Of a DNA stretch of 35,425 nt, positions 23,018 to 32,635 are shown one piece after another. Where the stretch lies: positions 1-35,425 of the forward strand of contig JAOZOU010000012.1 in the NCBI GenBank assembly GCA_029933125.1. The letters run 5' to 3'. The translations under genes were made by a program, and so were the position numbers. The stretch's first letter is position 1, and each line of letters begins with the position of its first letter. The stretch comes from a bacterium (GTDB taxonomy: Bacteria > Arandabacterota > Arandabacteria > Arandabacterales > Arandabacteraceae). The notes beneath the pieces are model-generated. The model was not told the DNA's origin. It did not search any database and saw nothing but the letters and a program-made list of their open reading frames with translations.

Positions 23018-25960
23018 ATGAAAAGGATTGCATTTATCCTGATCGGCTTTTCACTCTTACCATCGCTTGCCTTTGGCTTTGGTAAGAACAAGATACAGTA
23101 CAGAGGTTTTGAGTGGCTCATCCTGAAGTCAAAGCACTTTGATATCTATTACTATGATAATCAGCGCTTCCTTGCTGACCGGGTTGCTCTTCTGGCTGAT
23201 GCCTCCTATGATTCCCTGAGCCATTATTTCAATCATGAGCTTTCGACACGAATTCCAATGCTTGTTTATAAGTCGAGTAATGAATTCCGGGAAACCAATG
23301 TTACCCTCGAACTTATCGGTGAAGGTGTTGGGGGATTCACCGAGATGTTTAAGAACCGAGTTGTCATTCCATTCTCGGGCTCTTATGAGGAGCTCCGACA
23401 TGTTATCATGCACGAGCTCACTCATGTTTTCAGCTTCGATATGCTCTATGGTGGTCTGCTTGAATCGATATTCACACGGCAGTATCTCTTTGCGTTACCG
23501 CTCTGGTTCCTTGAGGGGCTTGCGGAATATGGATCGGAATACTGGGACAGCGAAGCAGAGATGGTTATGAGGGATGCAACCATAAATGAATATTATTTTG
23601 CTCTATATGAGGATGTGCGGGGCTATCTGGCTTATAAAGAAGGTCAGTCGGTCATCAAGTATATAGCAGATAAATACGGAAGACAGAAGCTCACAGATAT
23701 TATCCAAAATATCAGTACAACCCGCAGCCTTGAGAAAGCCCTGCTCAATAGCATTGGAGTGGATAGCAAGGGACTTACGGAAGCCTGGGTGAAGCATATA
23801 AAGAAGCGATACTGGCCGGAGGTTGCAGTTCGAGAGGATCCTGAGGACATTGGCTCAAAGCTTACCGATCATACTACTGATGGCTCATTCATGAATATCA
23901 TGCCTGCCATATCACCGGATGGACAGAAGCTTGCTTTTGTTTCAGATAAGAGTGGTTACAGAGACATATATCTCATGTCAGCCATAGATGGGAGAATAAT
24001 AAGGCGCTTGGTGAAGGGGCAGAGAAGCAAGGATTTTGAATCTTTTCATGAGCTCCGTTCAACTATATCATGGTCTCCCGATGGTAACTACATTGCTTTC
24101 GTGAGCAAGCGTAAGGATAAAGATGACATCTACATAGTGGATTCGGAGAGGGGGAAGGTCAGGAGGCGGATAGAGCTCGACTTTGATGCCATCTACAGAC
24201 CCAATTTCTCACCCGATGGCGGTAAGCTTGGCTTCATTGGCATTGAAGACGGAAGGCCCGGCATTTACACCTATGACCTTGAAACTGGAGAAGTTGAAGC
24301 CCTTCATACAGGAGCCCTTGAGTACCTTGCTTTTTCATGGTCTCCCGATGGCACCAAAGTTGCTTTCTCTGCTATCTTGCCGGGTTATGTGGATTCGCTC
24401 GATATCTTTGGGAAGGTTGATCCCAAGAGGAGACCTGACAGAAACATCTACCTTCTCAGTGTCGACGATGGCAAGGTCGAGCAGCTCACATTTTGTCGAA
24501 GCGAAGATGTTTCGCCTGTTTGGTCGCCGGATGGCGAGAAATTACTCTTCGTATCAGACCGTGAGCGAGCCTATGACCTCTACATATATGACGTCGCAGA
24601 CTCAACAACTGCTCAGCTTACCAATGTGCTTGGTGGCATCTTCAGCCCAAGCTGGTCAAAAGAGGGTGACCGCTTGGTATTTTCGGTTTTCTCCAACGGG
24701 GGCTGGGATATCTATCAGGTGAAGGATCCGCTTGGTGAGCTCAAGCCAATAAAGAAATTTCGGGAGAGCCAATGGCAACCTGATATACCCTGGATTGAAG
24801 AGTGCAACGCCCTTGCATCGCAGGGTGGCTCGGCGCCGGGCCTAAGTGTGCCGGATACCCTTGACTATGAGGTGACCAAGTATAAGGTGAAGTTCACACC
24901 CGATTGGCTTGCTGGTTCATTCCAGTATAGTTCAGCATTCGGGCTTGGAGGATTGACTCGCCTTTCCGTAAGCGACATACTTGGCAACCATAGAATCTAT
25001 ATTGCCTCTGATTTCTTCTCTTCGTTTTCTGAGACGGATTTCCTTGCTATCTACTATTATCTTGCTCGCAGGACTGATTATGGCTTCGGGCTTTTCCACT
25101 TCAAGAACTATTACTATTCGGATCGCACGACCCTTGGAGCCCCAATTGGGGAGGGGAATGAAGAGAAGCTCTTCTCTGAAAGAAACTATGGTGCTGTCTT
25201 TGCAATGTCATTTCCTCTGGACACCTACCGCAGGTTTGACTTTGACTTTACAGCAATGCGCATAGATCGAGAGGTTTACAAGGACGAATTCGACTATGTT
25301 GATTTGGAGTTGCCCATCGAATACCGTGAAACTGAGGATCTCTTCATTCCTAGACTATCCTATGTTAAGGATACAACCATCTGGGGACCCACTGGTCCAG
25401 CAGGCGGAACACGCTACATGCTGAGTGTTGAGAGATCGATAGTGGATGTCCTTGGAAGTGATCGCTCCTTCACAAATGGAGTCATCGACTATAGGAAATA
25501 TCTGCGCTTCTCACGGCGTACCCAGTTTGCAACACGTCTCTTCGTGGCAACGAGCCAGGGTGCACAGCCTTTGACTTTCTATGTTGGTGGAGGTAACAGC
25601 CTGCGGGGCTACGAGGATTTTGAGTTCGAAGGGAACAATGTCTTGCTTGGCAACTTTGAGCTTCGTTTTCCTTTTATCGAGCGCCTTGTGACTCGTGGGC
25701 CAATTCCTCTTTCGCTTGGCGGTGTGCGCGGTGTCTTGTTCTTCGACATTGGGGGGGCTTGGAGAGGAGATTTCGAAGATCTAAGGGTTGCCCGTGTTGT
25801 CGATGGTCAGGAAGAGCTTAAGGATCTCAATGCTAGCTATGGTTTTGGTATGAGGCTCTGGTTGGGTTACTTTCTAGCAAAGATCGACTTCGCCTGGGCA
25901 ACTCGCTTCAATGGCACACTTGGCAGAAGGGTTCACTTCACGCTTGGGGGAGAGTTCTAA
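23018..25960 (+). CDS. Metallopeptidase - TolB-type propeller - Omp85-like barrel fusion
   Basis: A 980-residue product starting at ATG 23018, with GAGGT upstream and a signal peptide ending near LAFG. Residues about 25-265 look like a gluzincin metallopeptidase (peptidase-MA-like): HELTH (132-136) and a Glu 30 residues later in EGLAEYGSE (E166), all three zinc ligands intact. Residues about 285-580 hold five or six TolB/PD40 repeats, each with a motif like SPDGQKLAFVSD or SWSPDGNYIAFVS. From about 615 to the end is an outer-membrane barrel with an Omp85-type NSLRGYEDFEFEGNNVLLGNFELRFPF, VLFFDIGGAWRG and a final Phe. No POTRA is seen. The gene follows tamB after 10 bases and probably shares its transcript. 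A role in cell-surface or periplasmic protein turnover or export is inference. Confidence 0.82.
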   Translation: MKRIAFILIGFSLLPSLAFGFGKNKIQYRGFEWLILKSKHFDIYYYDNQRFLADRVALLADASYDSLSHYFNHELSTRIPMLVYKSSNEFRETNVTLELIGEGVGGFTEMFKNRVVIPFSGSYEELRHVIMHELTHVFSFDMLYGGLLESIFTRQYLFALPLWFLEGLAEYGSEYWDSEAEMVMRDATINEYYFALYEDVRGYLAYKEGQSVIKYIADKYGRQKLTDIIQNISTTRSLEKALLNSIGVDSKGLTEAWVKHIKKRYWPEVAVREDPEDIGSKLTDHTTDGSFMNIMPAISPDGQKLAFVSDKSGYRDIYLMSAIDGRIIRRLVKGQRSKDFESFHELRSTISWSPDGNYIAFVSKRKDKDDIYIVDSERGKVRRRIELDFDAIYRPNFSPDGGKLGFIGIEDGRPGIYTYDLETGEVEALHTGALEYLAFSWSPDGTKVAFSAILPGYVDSLDIFGKVDPKRRPDRNIYLLSVDDGKVEQLTFCRSEDVSPVWSPDGEKLLFVSDRERAYDLYIYDVADSTTAQLTNVLGGIFSPSWSKEGDRLVFSVFSNGGWDIYQVKDPLGELKPIKKFRESQWQPDIPWIEECNALASQGGSAPGLSVPDTLDYEVTKYKVKFTPDWLAGSFQYSSAFGLGGLTRLSVSDILGNHRIYIASDFFSSFSETDFLAIYYYLARRTDYGFGLFHFKNYYYSDRTTLGAPIGEGNEEKLFSERNYGAVFAMSFPLDTYRRFDFDFTAMRIDREVYKDEFDYVDLELPIEYRETEDLFIPRLSYVKDTTIWGPTGPAGGTRYMLSVERSIVDVLGSDRSFTNGVIDYRKYLRFSRRTQFATRLFVATSQGAQPLTFYVGGGNSLRGYEDFEFEGNNVLLGNFELRFPFIERLVTRGPIPLSLGGVRGVLFFDIGGAWRGDFEDLRVARVVDGQEELKDLNASYGFGMRLWLGYFLAKIDFAWATRFNGTLGRRVHFTLGGEF

Positions 25961-28114
25961 TTGGACCTCTTCCGCGATCTCAATCCTTCACAACGTGAGG
26001 CTGTTACTTACTTGGGTGGTCCCCTGCTTGTGCTTGCAGGTGCAGGTAGTGGGAAGACACGGGTATTGGCTCACCGCATAGCATTTCTAGTAGCAGGCGC
26101 ATCTGTTGCACCTTATGAGATCCTTGCTGTCACTTTCACTAATAAGGCGGCAGGTGAAATGGCCGATCGTGTTCGGGGACTTGTTGGTGATGTGGCATCT
26201 GGAATCTGGATGGGTACCTTTCACTCCATCTGCGCAAGAATACTGAGGATCGAAGCGAAGAAATACGGTCTTATGCCCAACTTCACTATCTATGATGAGC
26301 ACGACCAGCACCTCCTTATGAAACAGGTTCTCAAGGATCTTGGGATCTCAGATGGTTGTATCACTCCAGCAAGTGCGCTTTCGCGAATAAGCGGTCTTAA
26401 GTCAAATCTTGTCACACCGGATGAGCTTGAGGAGTATGCATCGAGCCCTTATGACCTGAGGTTTGTTGAGATCTATCGAGCATATGAGAAAGCCTTGCAT
26501 AACAACAATGCACTGGATTTTGATGATCTCATAGTTATTCCTGTTAGGTTGATGAAGCGGCTTCCTGAAGTGCTTCAAAGATATGCAACAAGGTTCAAGC
26601 AAATCCTCATCGATGAGTACCAGGACACCAACAAAGCCCAGTATGAGCTGGTGAGGTTACTCTCCGGTTACCATCGTAATGTTTGTGCGGTAGGTGATGA
26701 TGATCAATCCATCTACAGGTGGCGGGGGGCTGATATCACTAACATACTCAACTTTGAGAATGACTTTCCGGATGCTAAGGTTATCCGACTTGAGAGATCC
26801 TACAGATCGACCAAGACAATTCTGGCTGCCTCGCAGGCTGTCATCAAAAACAATCGCAAACGCAAGCCCAAAGAGCTCTGGACTGAGAATGAAGTCGGAA
26901 ACAAGCTCCTTGTAGCTATGGTTGGAGATGAACAAGCTGAAGGTATTTTCATCAGTGATAAGATAGAAGAGCTGAGAGAATCCCAGGGACATGCATATGC
27001 TGACTTTGTAGTACTCTATCGCACAAATGCTCAGTCACGCTCTATTGAGGATTCTCTTAGGAGGCGAGCCATCCCCTATGTTATCGTGGGTGGGGTAAAA
27101 TTCTATGAGCGTAAGGAGATAAAGGATATAATCGCCTATCTCAAGGTCATCGCAAACCCCAGGGACTCAGTGAGCCTTCTCAGAATAATCAATGTTCCCA
27201 ATCGCGGAATTGGCGATGTAACCATTCGCCGTATCAAGGAATTTGCTTCTTCAAGAGGTCTCTCCATAAGTGATGTCCTCAATAGCCTCACCGATATTGA
27301 AACACTAACAACTGGCCAGAGGCAGAGCCTGATGAAGTTTGCTGACATGCTTGCTGAGCTCAGGCAAAAGGCTAAGGCAAGTTCTGTTCCTGAGCTTATT
27401 GCCTTTGTTGCTGAACGCTCGGGCTATCTTGCTCATCTTAAGAAGCAAGGTACGGTTGAAGCTATCTCAAGATTGGAGAATATCGAGGAGCTTGTTGCTG
27501 GTGCCTATGAATTCGAGGAGAGATCACAAGAGCCAAGCCTGGCGAAGTTTCTTGAGGAAGTATCCCTGATTATGGACATCGATCTCTGGGATGACAGGCG
27601 AGATGCAGTTAGCCTGATGACGCTGCACAATGCAAAGGGGCTTGAATTCCCGATAGTTTTCATAGCTGGAGCGGAGGAAGGCTTGCTGCCCCACCATACC
27701 TCGCTCGAGGACGAAGATGAGTTAGAGGAGGAGCGACGTCTCTTCTATGTCGGATTGACTCGTGCTAAGAAAATGGTCTTCATTACAATGGCGGTTGGAA
27801 GACGAACTTTCCAAGGATGGATGCCCCAGACAGGCTCGAGATTTGTTGCTGAGATTCCAGTTGAATTTATTGAGTTTGAGGATTTGACTCAGCCTGCAGG
27901 TGGGATGTCAGACGATACATGGGGAAGTGATATGGTTATTACAAAGGGAGCCAGGGTGAAACATCCCGACTGGGGAGTTGGCAGAGTCATTGCATGTGAT
28001 GGTTATGGAAAGCACCTGAGATTGCTTGTGAGGTTTGAGGGTGGTATAACCAAGCGTCTGCTTGCACACTATGCCAATCTCGAGATTCTTGATGACGCAG
28101 ATGGTTTTTACTGA
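25961..28114 (+). CDS. pcrA: ATP-dependent DNA helicase PcrA/UvrD
   Basis: A 717-residue superfamily 1A helicase with the motifs in order: Walker A LAGAGSGKTRV, Ia TFTNKAAGEM, II DEYQDTNKAQYEL, III GDDDQSIYRWRGAD, IV LERSYRST, V MTLHNAKGLEFP and VI RRLFYVGLTRAKK. The C-terminal GARVKHPDWGVGRVIACDG..LLVRFEGG is the Tudor-like, RNA-polymerase-binding domain of PcrA/UvrD. It acts in repair, replication restart and transcription-conflict resolution. It starts at TTG 25961 immediately after the preceding stop, behind GGGGGAG. Confidence 0.95.
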   Translation: MDLFRDLNPSQREAVTYLGGPLLVLAGAGSGKTRVLAHRIAFLVAGASVAPYEILAVTFTNKAAGEMADRVRGLVGDVASGIWMGTFHSICARILRIEAKKYGLMPNFTIYDEHDQHLLMKQVLKDLGISDGCITPASALSRISGLKSNLVTPDELEEYASSPYDLRFVEIYRAYEKALHNNNALDFDDLIVIPVRLMKRLPEVLQRYATRFKQILIDEYQDTNKAQYELVRLLSGYHRNVCAVGDDDQSIYRWRGADITNILNFENDFPDAKVIRLERSYRSTKTILAASQAVIKNNRKRKPKELWTENEVGNKLLVAMVGDEQAEGIFISDKIEELRESQGHAYADFVVLYRTNAQSRSIEDSLRRRAIPYVIVGGVKFYERKEIKDIIAYLKVIANPRDSVSLLRIINVPNRGIGDVTIRRIKEFASSRGLSISDVLNSLTDIETLTTGQRQSLMKFADMLAELRQKAKASSVPELIAFVAERSGYLAHLKKQGTVEAISRLENIEELVAGAYEFEERSQEPSLAKFLEEVSLIMDIDLWDDRRDAVSLMTLHNAKGLEFPIVFIAGAEEGLLPHHTSLEDEDELEEERRLFYVGLTRAKKMVFITMAVGRRTFQGWMPQTGSRFVAEIPVEFIEFEDLTQPAGGMSDDTWGSDMVITKGARVKHPDWGVGRVIACDGYGKHLRLLVRFEGGITKRLLAHYANLEILDDADGFY

Positions 28115-28123
28115 AACCTATCT
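28099..28123. terminator. Hairpin shared by two convergent stop codons
   Basis: AGATGGTTT (28099-28107) pairs with AAACC-T-AUCU (28114-28123), one bulged base, around loop TTACTG. The pcrA stop (28112-28114) and the convergent gene's stop (28118-28120) both lie in it, and only three bases separate the two genes. Neither side has a long T-run, so a bidirectional terminator role is only a suggestion. Confidence 0.4.
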
Positions 28124-31100
28124 GAGCAGAATAACCTTACGTGTGAGTCTCTGGTTCCCGTTTTGAATTGAAACAAAGTAAGTGCCACTGGCCGTTGGAT
28201 TCCCATCATTATCAAGGCCATCCCAGATCACAAGATCTGCGTTGCCAGCAGGCGAAAGTATTGTTCTAACGAGTCTTCCCCTTATATCAAAGATGTCAAT
28301 ACGAATGGGGTATCTCATCGAGCCAGAGGTGAGAATATTGAGCCTTTCCTTGAAAGGAACAGGATACAGCGCCCTGAGCAAAGCTTGGTGAGTTTCATTG
28401 GCAATACCCGCCGGTGAGGTATCCAGCCAGTCAGAATAGTCAACATCACCATAGAACATTGAAGGATCTGGATCAGATGAGCCCCACCAATTGGCCTGAG
28501 CCTTTATCTCATTGGATGTTGTGTTGTAGATGGCATACTGAGCATTCAGACGTATATCGTTGAGCCCACCGAGACCTGAAGATTCATCACCCAGTATGGG
28601 ATTGCTGTAAACATATATTCCAACACCAATTGCATTTGAGACTATTGAGGTTTTTGAAACAACAGGGCTTGAATAGTATGCCGCCTTTATGCCGCAATCA
28701 CCATTGTAACCAATCCAGCAAGAATCTATCTGCGGGGAGCTATTGCTTAGATAGATTCCGCAAAGTGAATTGTGCTCAAATCTGTTTCCTGGGAGGATAG
28801 AGGGTGTTGAAGAATAACATGCCAATCCATGGCCTTCAACTGTTGAGTAAAAACGATTATCCTCAAGGATTGCAGTTGAACCGCCCGAAACAACCAAGCC
28901 ATCGTATTTGTTTGAGGTGAGCATGTTTCCAACAATAATTGGCGCACCTCCATTGACGTTTATGCCATAATCACAGTTGGAGATGGTATTGTGATCAAGA
29001 TAAGGTGAGAGGTCATTTGTCTTTATACCAACGACGCACTCTGACATTCTGCACTCGCTCACTACTACATCATCTGTCTCACACTCAACTCCTGTGATGG
29101 CTCCGTGTATGAATATGCGTGAGAGCCCAGCATGGCCAGTGTCTTTGATAAGTACACCACTCCATGTATCCCTGGCATATGGTTTGGCAGCGGGCTCGAG
29201 AACCACAGGACTTGCAGTGGACCCAGATGCATAAAGATTTCCTTCAACAATTATTTCGCAACGATCTTCGGAGATTCCAGCCGGGTAAACCGAATCATGC
29301 ACAAGTCTGATAAGGCTGGATCTATCAAAGGTAAGGGTTGCTCCCTCACCCACAACCACATCACCAACCACGTCAATCCTGCCACCTATTCTGAGAGAGC
29401 CAGTAATCTCACCATAAAGGGGCTGGGCATAGGTGCCACTTCTGGTTGGGCTAGATCTCGTGGTTGGCCATTCGACTCTACCACCCTGGCTCCCCAAGTC
29501 GAGAACAAAGAGAAGTGAATCACTTGATCCCGCAAAAATTTCGATATTAGAGTCAGCATCGATATCCCAGGCTGTCACATCTGCGGCGCACAGGGCCTTC
29601 ATGGGTACAGGCGAGATAAGGTAGCCAAGAGATGGATTAAGAAGATGGATTCTTCCATCCTTTGTGGCAACCATTATTTCGGCTTGGCCATCTTCATCAA
29701 CATCCGCAATGGCGCATCCTCCCTGAATCGAAGAGCCAAGATCAGCGCTATAAGCAATGACTCCATCATCGATTTCATAAAGTTGGCCAGATCCACTGAG
29801 GCAGACCAACTCAAGATCCAGGTCCCCATCAAGATCACCAAGAGATAAGCTGGCTGGTGCTTGAGGGCAAATAACACTGCTTGTGCGGTGGCCGTCATCT
29901 GCATCAAAGATAGCAACGGTATCATCTATCGCAGCAACAATCTTAAGTATCCCATCACGCTCAAGATCGCCTGCAACGGCACACGATATATTCCCCACAA
30001 GCTTTTTCTCCCACTGCAATGTGGGAGGTTCTTCTGAACAAGTTAGACAGGCTAAGGTGCCTGATGTGGTTGCGAAGACAATCTCCTTAAAGCCATCAAG
30101 ATCAGTGTCGCAGACAACGATTGAGGAAAGCTTGTTACCGTAGCCCGGGACATCATATGTCCATCTCCATGATCCAGAGGCATCAAAAGCGGCCAGTTGA
30201 GAATAGGACGAGTAGGTTCCGAGAAGGATTTCATAAGAACCGTCACCATCGAGATCGCTTACAACTGGTGAAAGGACAGGATAATCGGTGTACCGCCTCC
30301 ATATGGTGGAACCATTCGCCCCTTCCAGCACAAGCAGTGAGGATCTTGTTGTGAGTATAGCTTCCGTTAGACCGTCACCATTGAGATCGAAGGCCGTTGG
30401 CTCGATTCCCTTATAATGATGTGGCATTCCCAGATCGTCTCTCGACCAAAGCGCATGTCCATCAAGTGCAATTGCTTGGGCACAGGAACCATCGGAGGCA
30501 ACTAGAATTTCAGATGTCCCATCGTTGTTGAGATCAGCAACGACTTCCCCAGCTGGATCATCTCCAAGCTTTACAGGGAAACCGTCCTGACAGGGGTAGA
30601 CATAGACCATCTCCTGTAGGGAATTGTTAGTCTCATCAAGTTCCTGGATACTATCCCCAGGGTCAGCAACCAGGTAGAGGTCAACATCACCAGCAGCCAG
30701 AGGGCCGACTGTGAAATCCACCTTTCGCTTTTCCCACCCCCAGAAGTCTGTCAAAACCTCCGACCCTACTTGCACACCTCCGCTATCTGGATTTCCAGCA
30801 TAAATGTCTACTCTGAACTGCCCAACGTTCGCACCGCCCGCATTCCAGACCTCAGCTTCAAGATGGATGTTATCGTCAGGTGTTGGGAACTTAGGATCGA
30901 CTTTTACAGAGTAAGGGCGAATGGTAATATCAGGTGCAGCAGCAGGGTAATCATGCAAAACGAAATTCAAACATGGGTCACCAAAAAGGTTGAATTGCCT
31001 CACATATTCTACATTTCCCAATGCAAGGAGATGGCGAGTCTTGGCTTCGAAGATAAGCTCACCAAGAAAAGTACACCCGTTGACAAAGAGCGCTTTGATT

Positions 31101-32509
31101 ATCTCTGGAGCAAAAACTGTTGTAGCTCCGCCACCAGCCTCGCGGGAGGAAGCCAAGCAAGCGATTGCACCATCGTCGGGTTCAACTACCAATCTCTCTG
31201 CAAGGCAATCGTAGCCCCCGTCGCTATATGCTACCGCCGTGTTGTCGAACCAGCCACTGCTACAGGATATCGAAAGCACGATTGCGAGCCTATCGGAATT
31301 CTCAAGGTCCTCTATGCGTGCGCTCCTAAAGACTCGCTCATGGCGGGCACCCCAGTCAAACTTGTCGCCATCTCCACTATAGAGGACGAATAGCCTGCCC
31401 GCATTGACGGAATCGATAAAAGCTTGAGTTGCCTGGGCATCACCCTGGTCGGTGAGGGGAAAGTCATATCTGTAGAAGCGTGAGATCTCATATTCCTCGG
31501 GAACATATGCCTCGAGACTGTCAAACAATACAACATAATCTTCATTCTCTGCGAAGTAGCATCCTGCCACAAAAAGCAAAGAAGTTGTCCATGCATCAAA
31601 AGGAAGGGGAGAGTAAGCTCGTAGCTTCCGGTAGTAGTTTATCAGCTCTTGCTCGTTACCAACGGGTATGCGGCCGATCATTATGTCTTCAAAGTCATCT
31701 TCTCCAACAAGACAGGCGTAGAAATGATCGGATGCTTCCATGTTAAGACCATAGCCATCGTATTCTGGAACCATCTTGGTTACATTATCATCTTCATAGG
31801 CATCTCCCAGGAGTACAACGAAACCGAGGTGACCATCTCCGTGATGTTCAGCACTTGCGGAGGAGTAAAGCCTCTTGATGAAATCCTTTATCGCAACAGC
31901 GCTATAGGCTGAGATATTGATGACATCGATGATGGCAACATTGAGTCCCATGTGCTCAGCCCAGAGCATTGCGAGCGAATCAACATAGGAGCTCGTATAG
32001 ATACAGTGCCCAACAATGAGCAGAATGTCAGCCTTGGCATCGCGACATTGTGCAAGATTCACACACCGGGTGACACAACCACCATCTGTGCTGGCAAGCT
32101 CAGATATGCCTTGAGGATCATAACCCACAACGAGTCTTCTCAAAGCGCCTGCTAGTGGACCAGTGTCGACTGATATTGGGGTCAAGGGGTCTTCATATGT
32201 AAGGGATAGTTCTAACCGAGTATGAGGCTCAATTTGATCGTCTATACGAAAGATGCCTATTCGCTGATCACGGATGTAGGCGGTTTCAACAAGGTGTGAT
32301 CTGAGCAATCTTTGCTGAGTCCTTATCTCGACCCTGAATGCTTGGCACTCAGGCAAGGGCAGACAAATGGTCTGGCTCGTATGATCAATCTCGTCACTTG
32401 AGAATGCCAGTGTCTTCGAGATTGCCTGAGCTCCGAAAACATCAGGGGGACCGATAGCCAGAAGCGCTACAATCCCCCCGAGAAGGACCCCGCTAAACCT
32501 TATTTTCAT
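28118..32509 (-). CDS. Giant secreted gingipain-family (C25) protein with propeller, beta-helix and sorting domain
   Basis: A 1463-residue product from ATG 32509, behind GGGGGAAG. It has a signal peptide (about 1-27) and a prodomain-like start. Residues about 155-515 are C25 peptidase-like: VVLLGDAYED, SDHFYACLVGEDDFEDIMIGRIPV, and candidate nucleophile C416 in SISCSSGWFDN. At the usual catalytic His the protein has D380 (YSGDGD instead of YSGHGD), so proteolysis is doubtful. A CARDB-like domain (about 525-640) has DPGDSIQELDETNNS. About eight FG-GAP/VCBS repeats (about 640-1005) have DLNNDGTSE- or DLDGDGSYE-like loops. A right-handed beta-helix (about 1035-1350) follows, and the end (about 1380-1463) is a FlgD-Ig/type-IX-like sorting domain: YPVPF, IRGRLVRTI, WDGLDNDGNPTASGTYFVS. 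Cell-surface display or release is inferred. Confidence 0.85.
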   Translation of the reverse strand: MKIRFSGVLLGGIVALLAIGPPDVFGAQAISKTLAFSSDEIDHTSQTICLPLPECQAFRVEIRTQQRLLRSHLVETAYIRDQRIGIFRIDDQIEPHTRLELSLTYEDPLTPISVDTGPLAGALRRLVVGYDPQGISELASTDGGCVTRCVNLAQCRDAKADILLIVGHCIYTSSYVDSLAMLWAEHMGLNVAIIDVINISAYSAVAIKDFIKRLYSSASAEHHGDGHLGFVVLLGDAYEDDNVTKMVPEYDGYGLNMEASDHFYACLVGEDDFEDIMIGRIPVGNEQELINYYRKLRAYSPLPFDAWTTSLLFVAGCYFAENEDYVVLFDSLEAYVPEEYEISRFYRYDFPLTDQGDAQATQAFIDSVNAGRLFVLYSGDGDKFDWGARHERVFRSARIEDLENSDRLAIVLSISCSSGWFDNTAVAYSDGGYDCLAERLVVEPDDGAIACLASSREAGGGATTVFAPEIIKALFVNGCTFLGELIFEAKTRHLLALGNVEYVRQFNLFGDPCLNFVLHDYPAAAPDITIRPYSVKVDPKFPTPDDNIHLEAEVWNAGGANVGQFRVDIYAGNPDSGGVQVGSEVLTDFWGWEKRKVDFTVGPLAAGDVDLYLVADPGDSIQELDETNNSLQEMVYVYPCQDGFPVKLGDDPAGEVVADLNNDGTSEILVASDGSCAQAIALDGHALWSRDDLGMPHHYKGIEPTAFDLNGDGLTEAILTTRSSLLVLEGANGSTIWRRYTDYPVLSPVVSDLDGDGSYEILLGTYSSYSQLAAFDASGSWRWTYDVPGYGNKLSSIVVCDTDLDGFKEIVFATTSGTLACLTCSEEPPTLQWEKKLVGNISCAVAGDLERDGILKIVAAIDDTVAIFDADDGHRTSSVICPQAPASLSLGDLDGDLDLELVCLSGSGQLYEIDDGVIAYSADLGSSIQGGCAIADVDEDGQAEIMVATKDGRIHLLNPSLGYLISPVPMKALCAADVTAWDIDADSNIEIFAGSSDSLLFVLDLGSQGGRVEWPTTRSSPTRSGTYAQPLYGEITGSLRIGGRIDVVGDVVVGEGATLTFDRSSLIRLVHDSVYPAGISEDRCEIIVEGNLYASGSTASPVVLEPAAKPYARDTWSGVLIKDTGHAGLSRIFIHGAITGVECETDDVVVSECRMSECVVGIKTNDLSPYLDHNTISNCDYGINVNGGAPIIVGNMLTSNKYDGLVVSGGSTAILEDNRFYSTVEGHGLACYSSTPSILPGNRFEHNSLCGIYLSNSSPQIDSCWIGYNGDCGIKAAYYSSPVVSKTSIVSNAIGVGIYVYSNPILGDESSGLGGLNDIRLNAQYAIYNTTSNEIKAQANWWGSSDPDPSMFYGDVDYSDWLDTSPAGIANETHQALLRALYPVPFKERLNILTSGSMRYPIRIDIFDIRGRLVRTILSPAGNADLVIWDGLDNDGNPTASGTYFVSIQNGNQRLTRKVILLR

Positions 32510-32635
32510 ATCCGCACTTCCCCCCGGTAGCCTCACGCCAGGCAAGACTACCCTCTCACTTCCTTATGTTGTTGAGTGCGGTGCTCTCTAGAGCTTCTTG
32601 TCTCCTCCCTTTGTGACGGTAGAGCAAGGTAGTTC
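32510..32635 (-). other. Gap between two minus-strand secreted-protein genes
   Basis: A 126-base gap. On the minus strand it holds a 5-bp hairpin GCTCT-AG-AGAGC and, at the end, the purine-rich ribosome-binding region of the 1463-residue protein. I see no good -35/-10 pair and no T-rich terminator, so transcription probably reads through from the upstream gene. Confidence 0.4.

Noticed and set aside
29700-30600. Repetitive DNA suggesting a tandem repeat or CRISPR
   Set aside because: The periodicity is coding: FG-GAP propeller repeats with DxDxDG loops. Spacing is irregular and there are no constant direct repeats.
30770-31393. A 207-residue plus-strand open frame inside the gingipain-like gene
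   Set aside because: The opposite strand holds clear C25 and CARDB-like motifs. The plus-strand product has no motif or signal.
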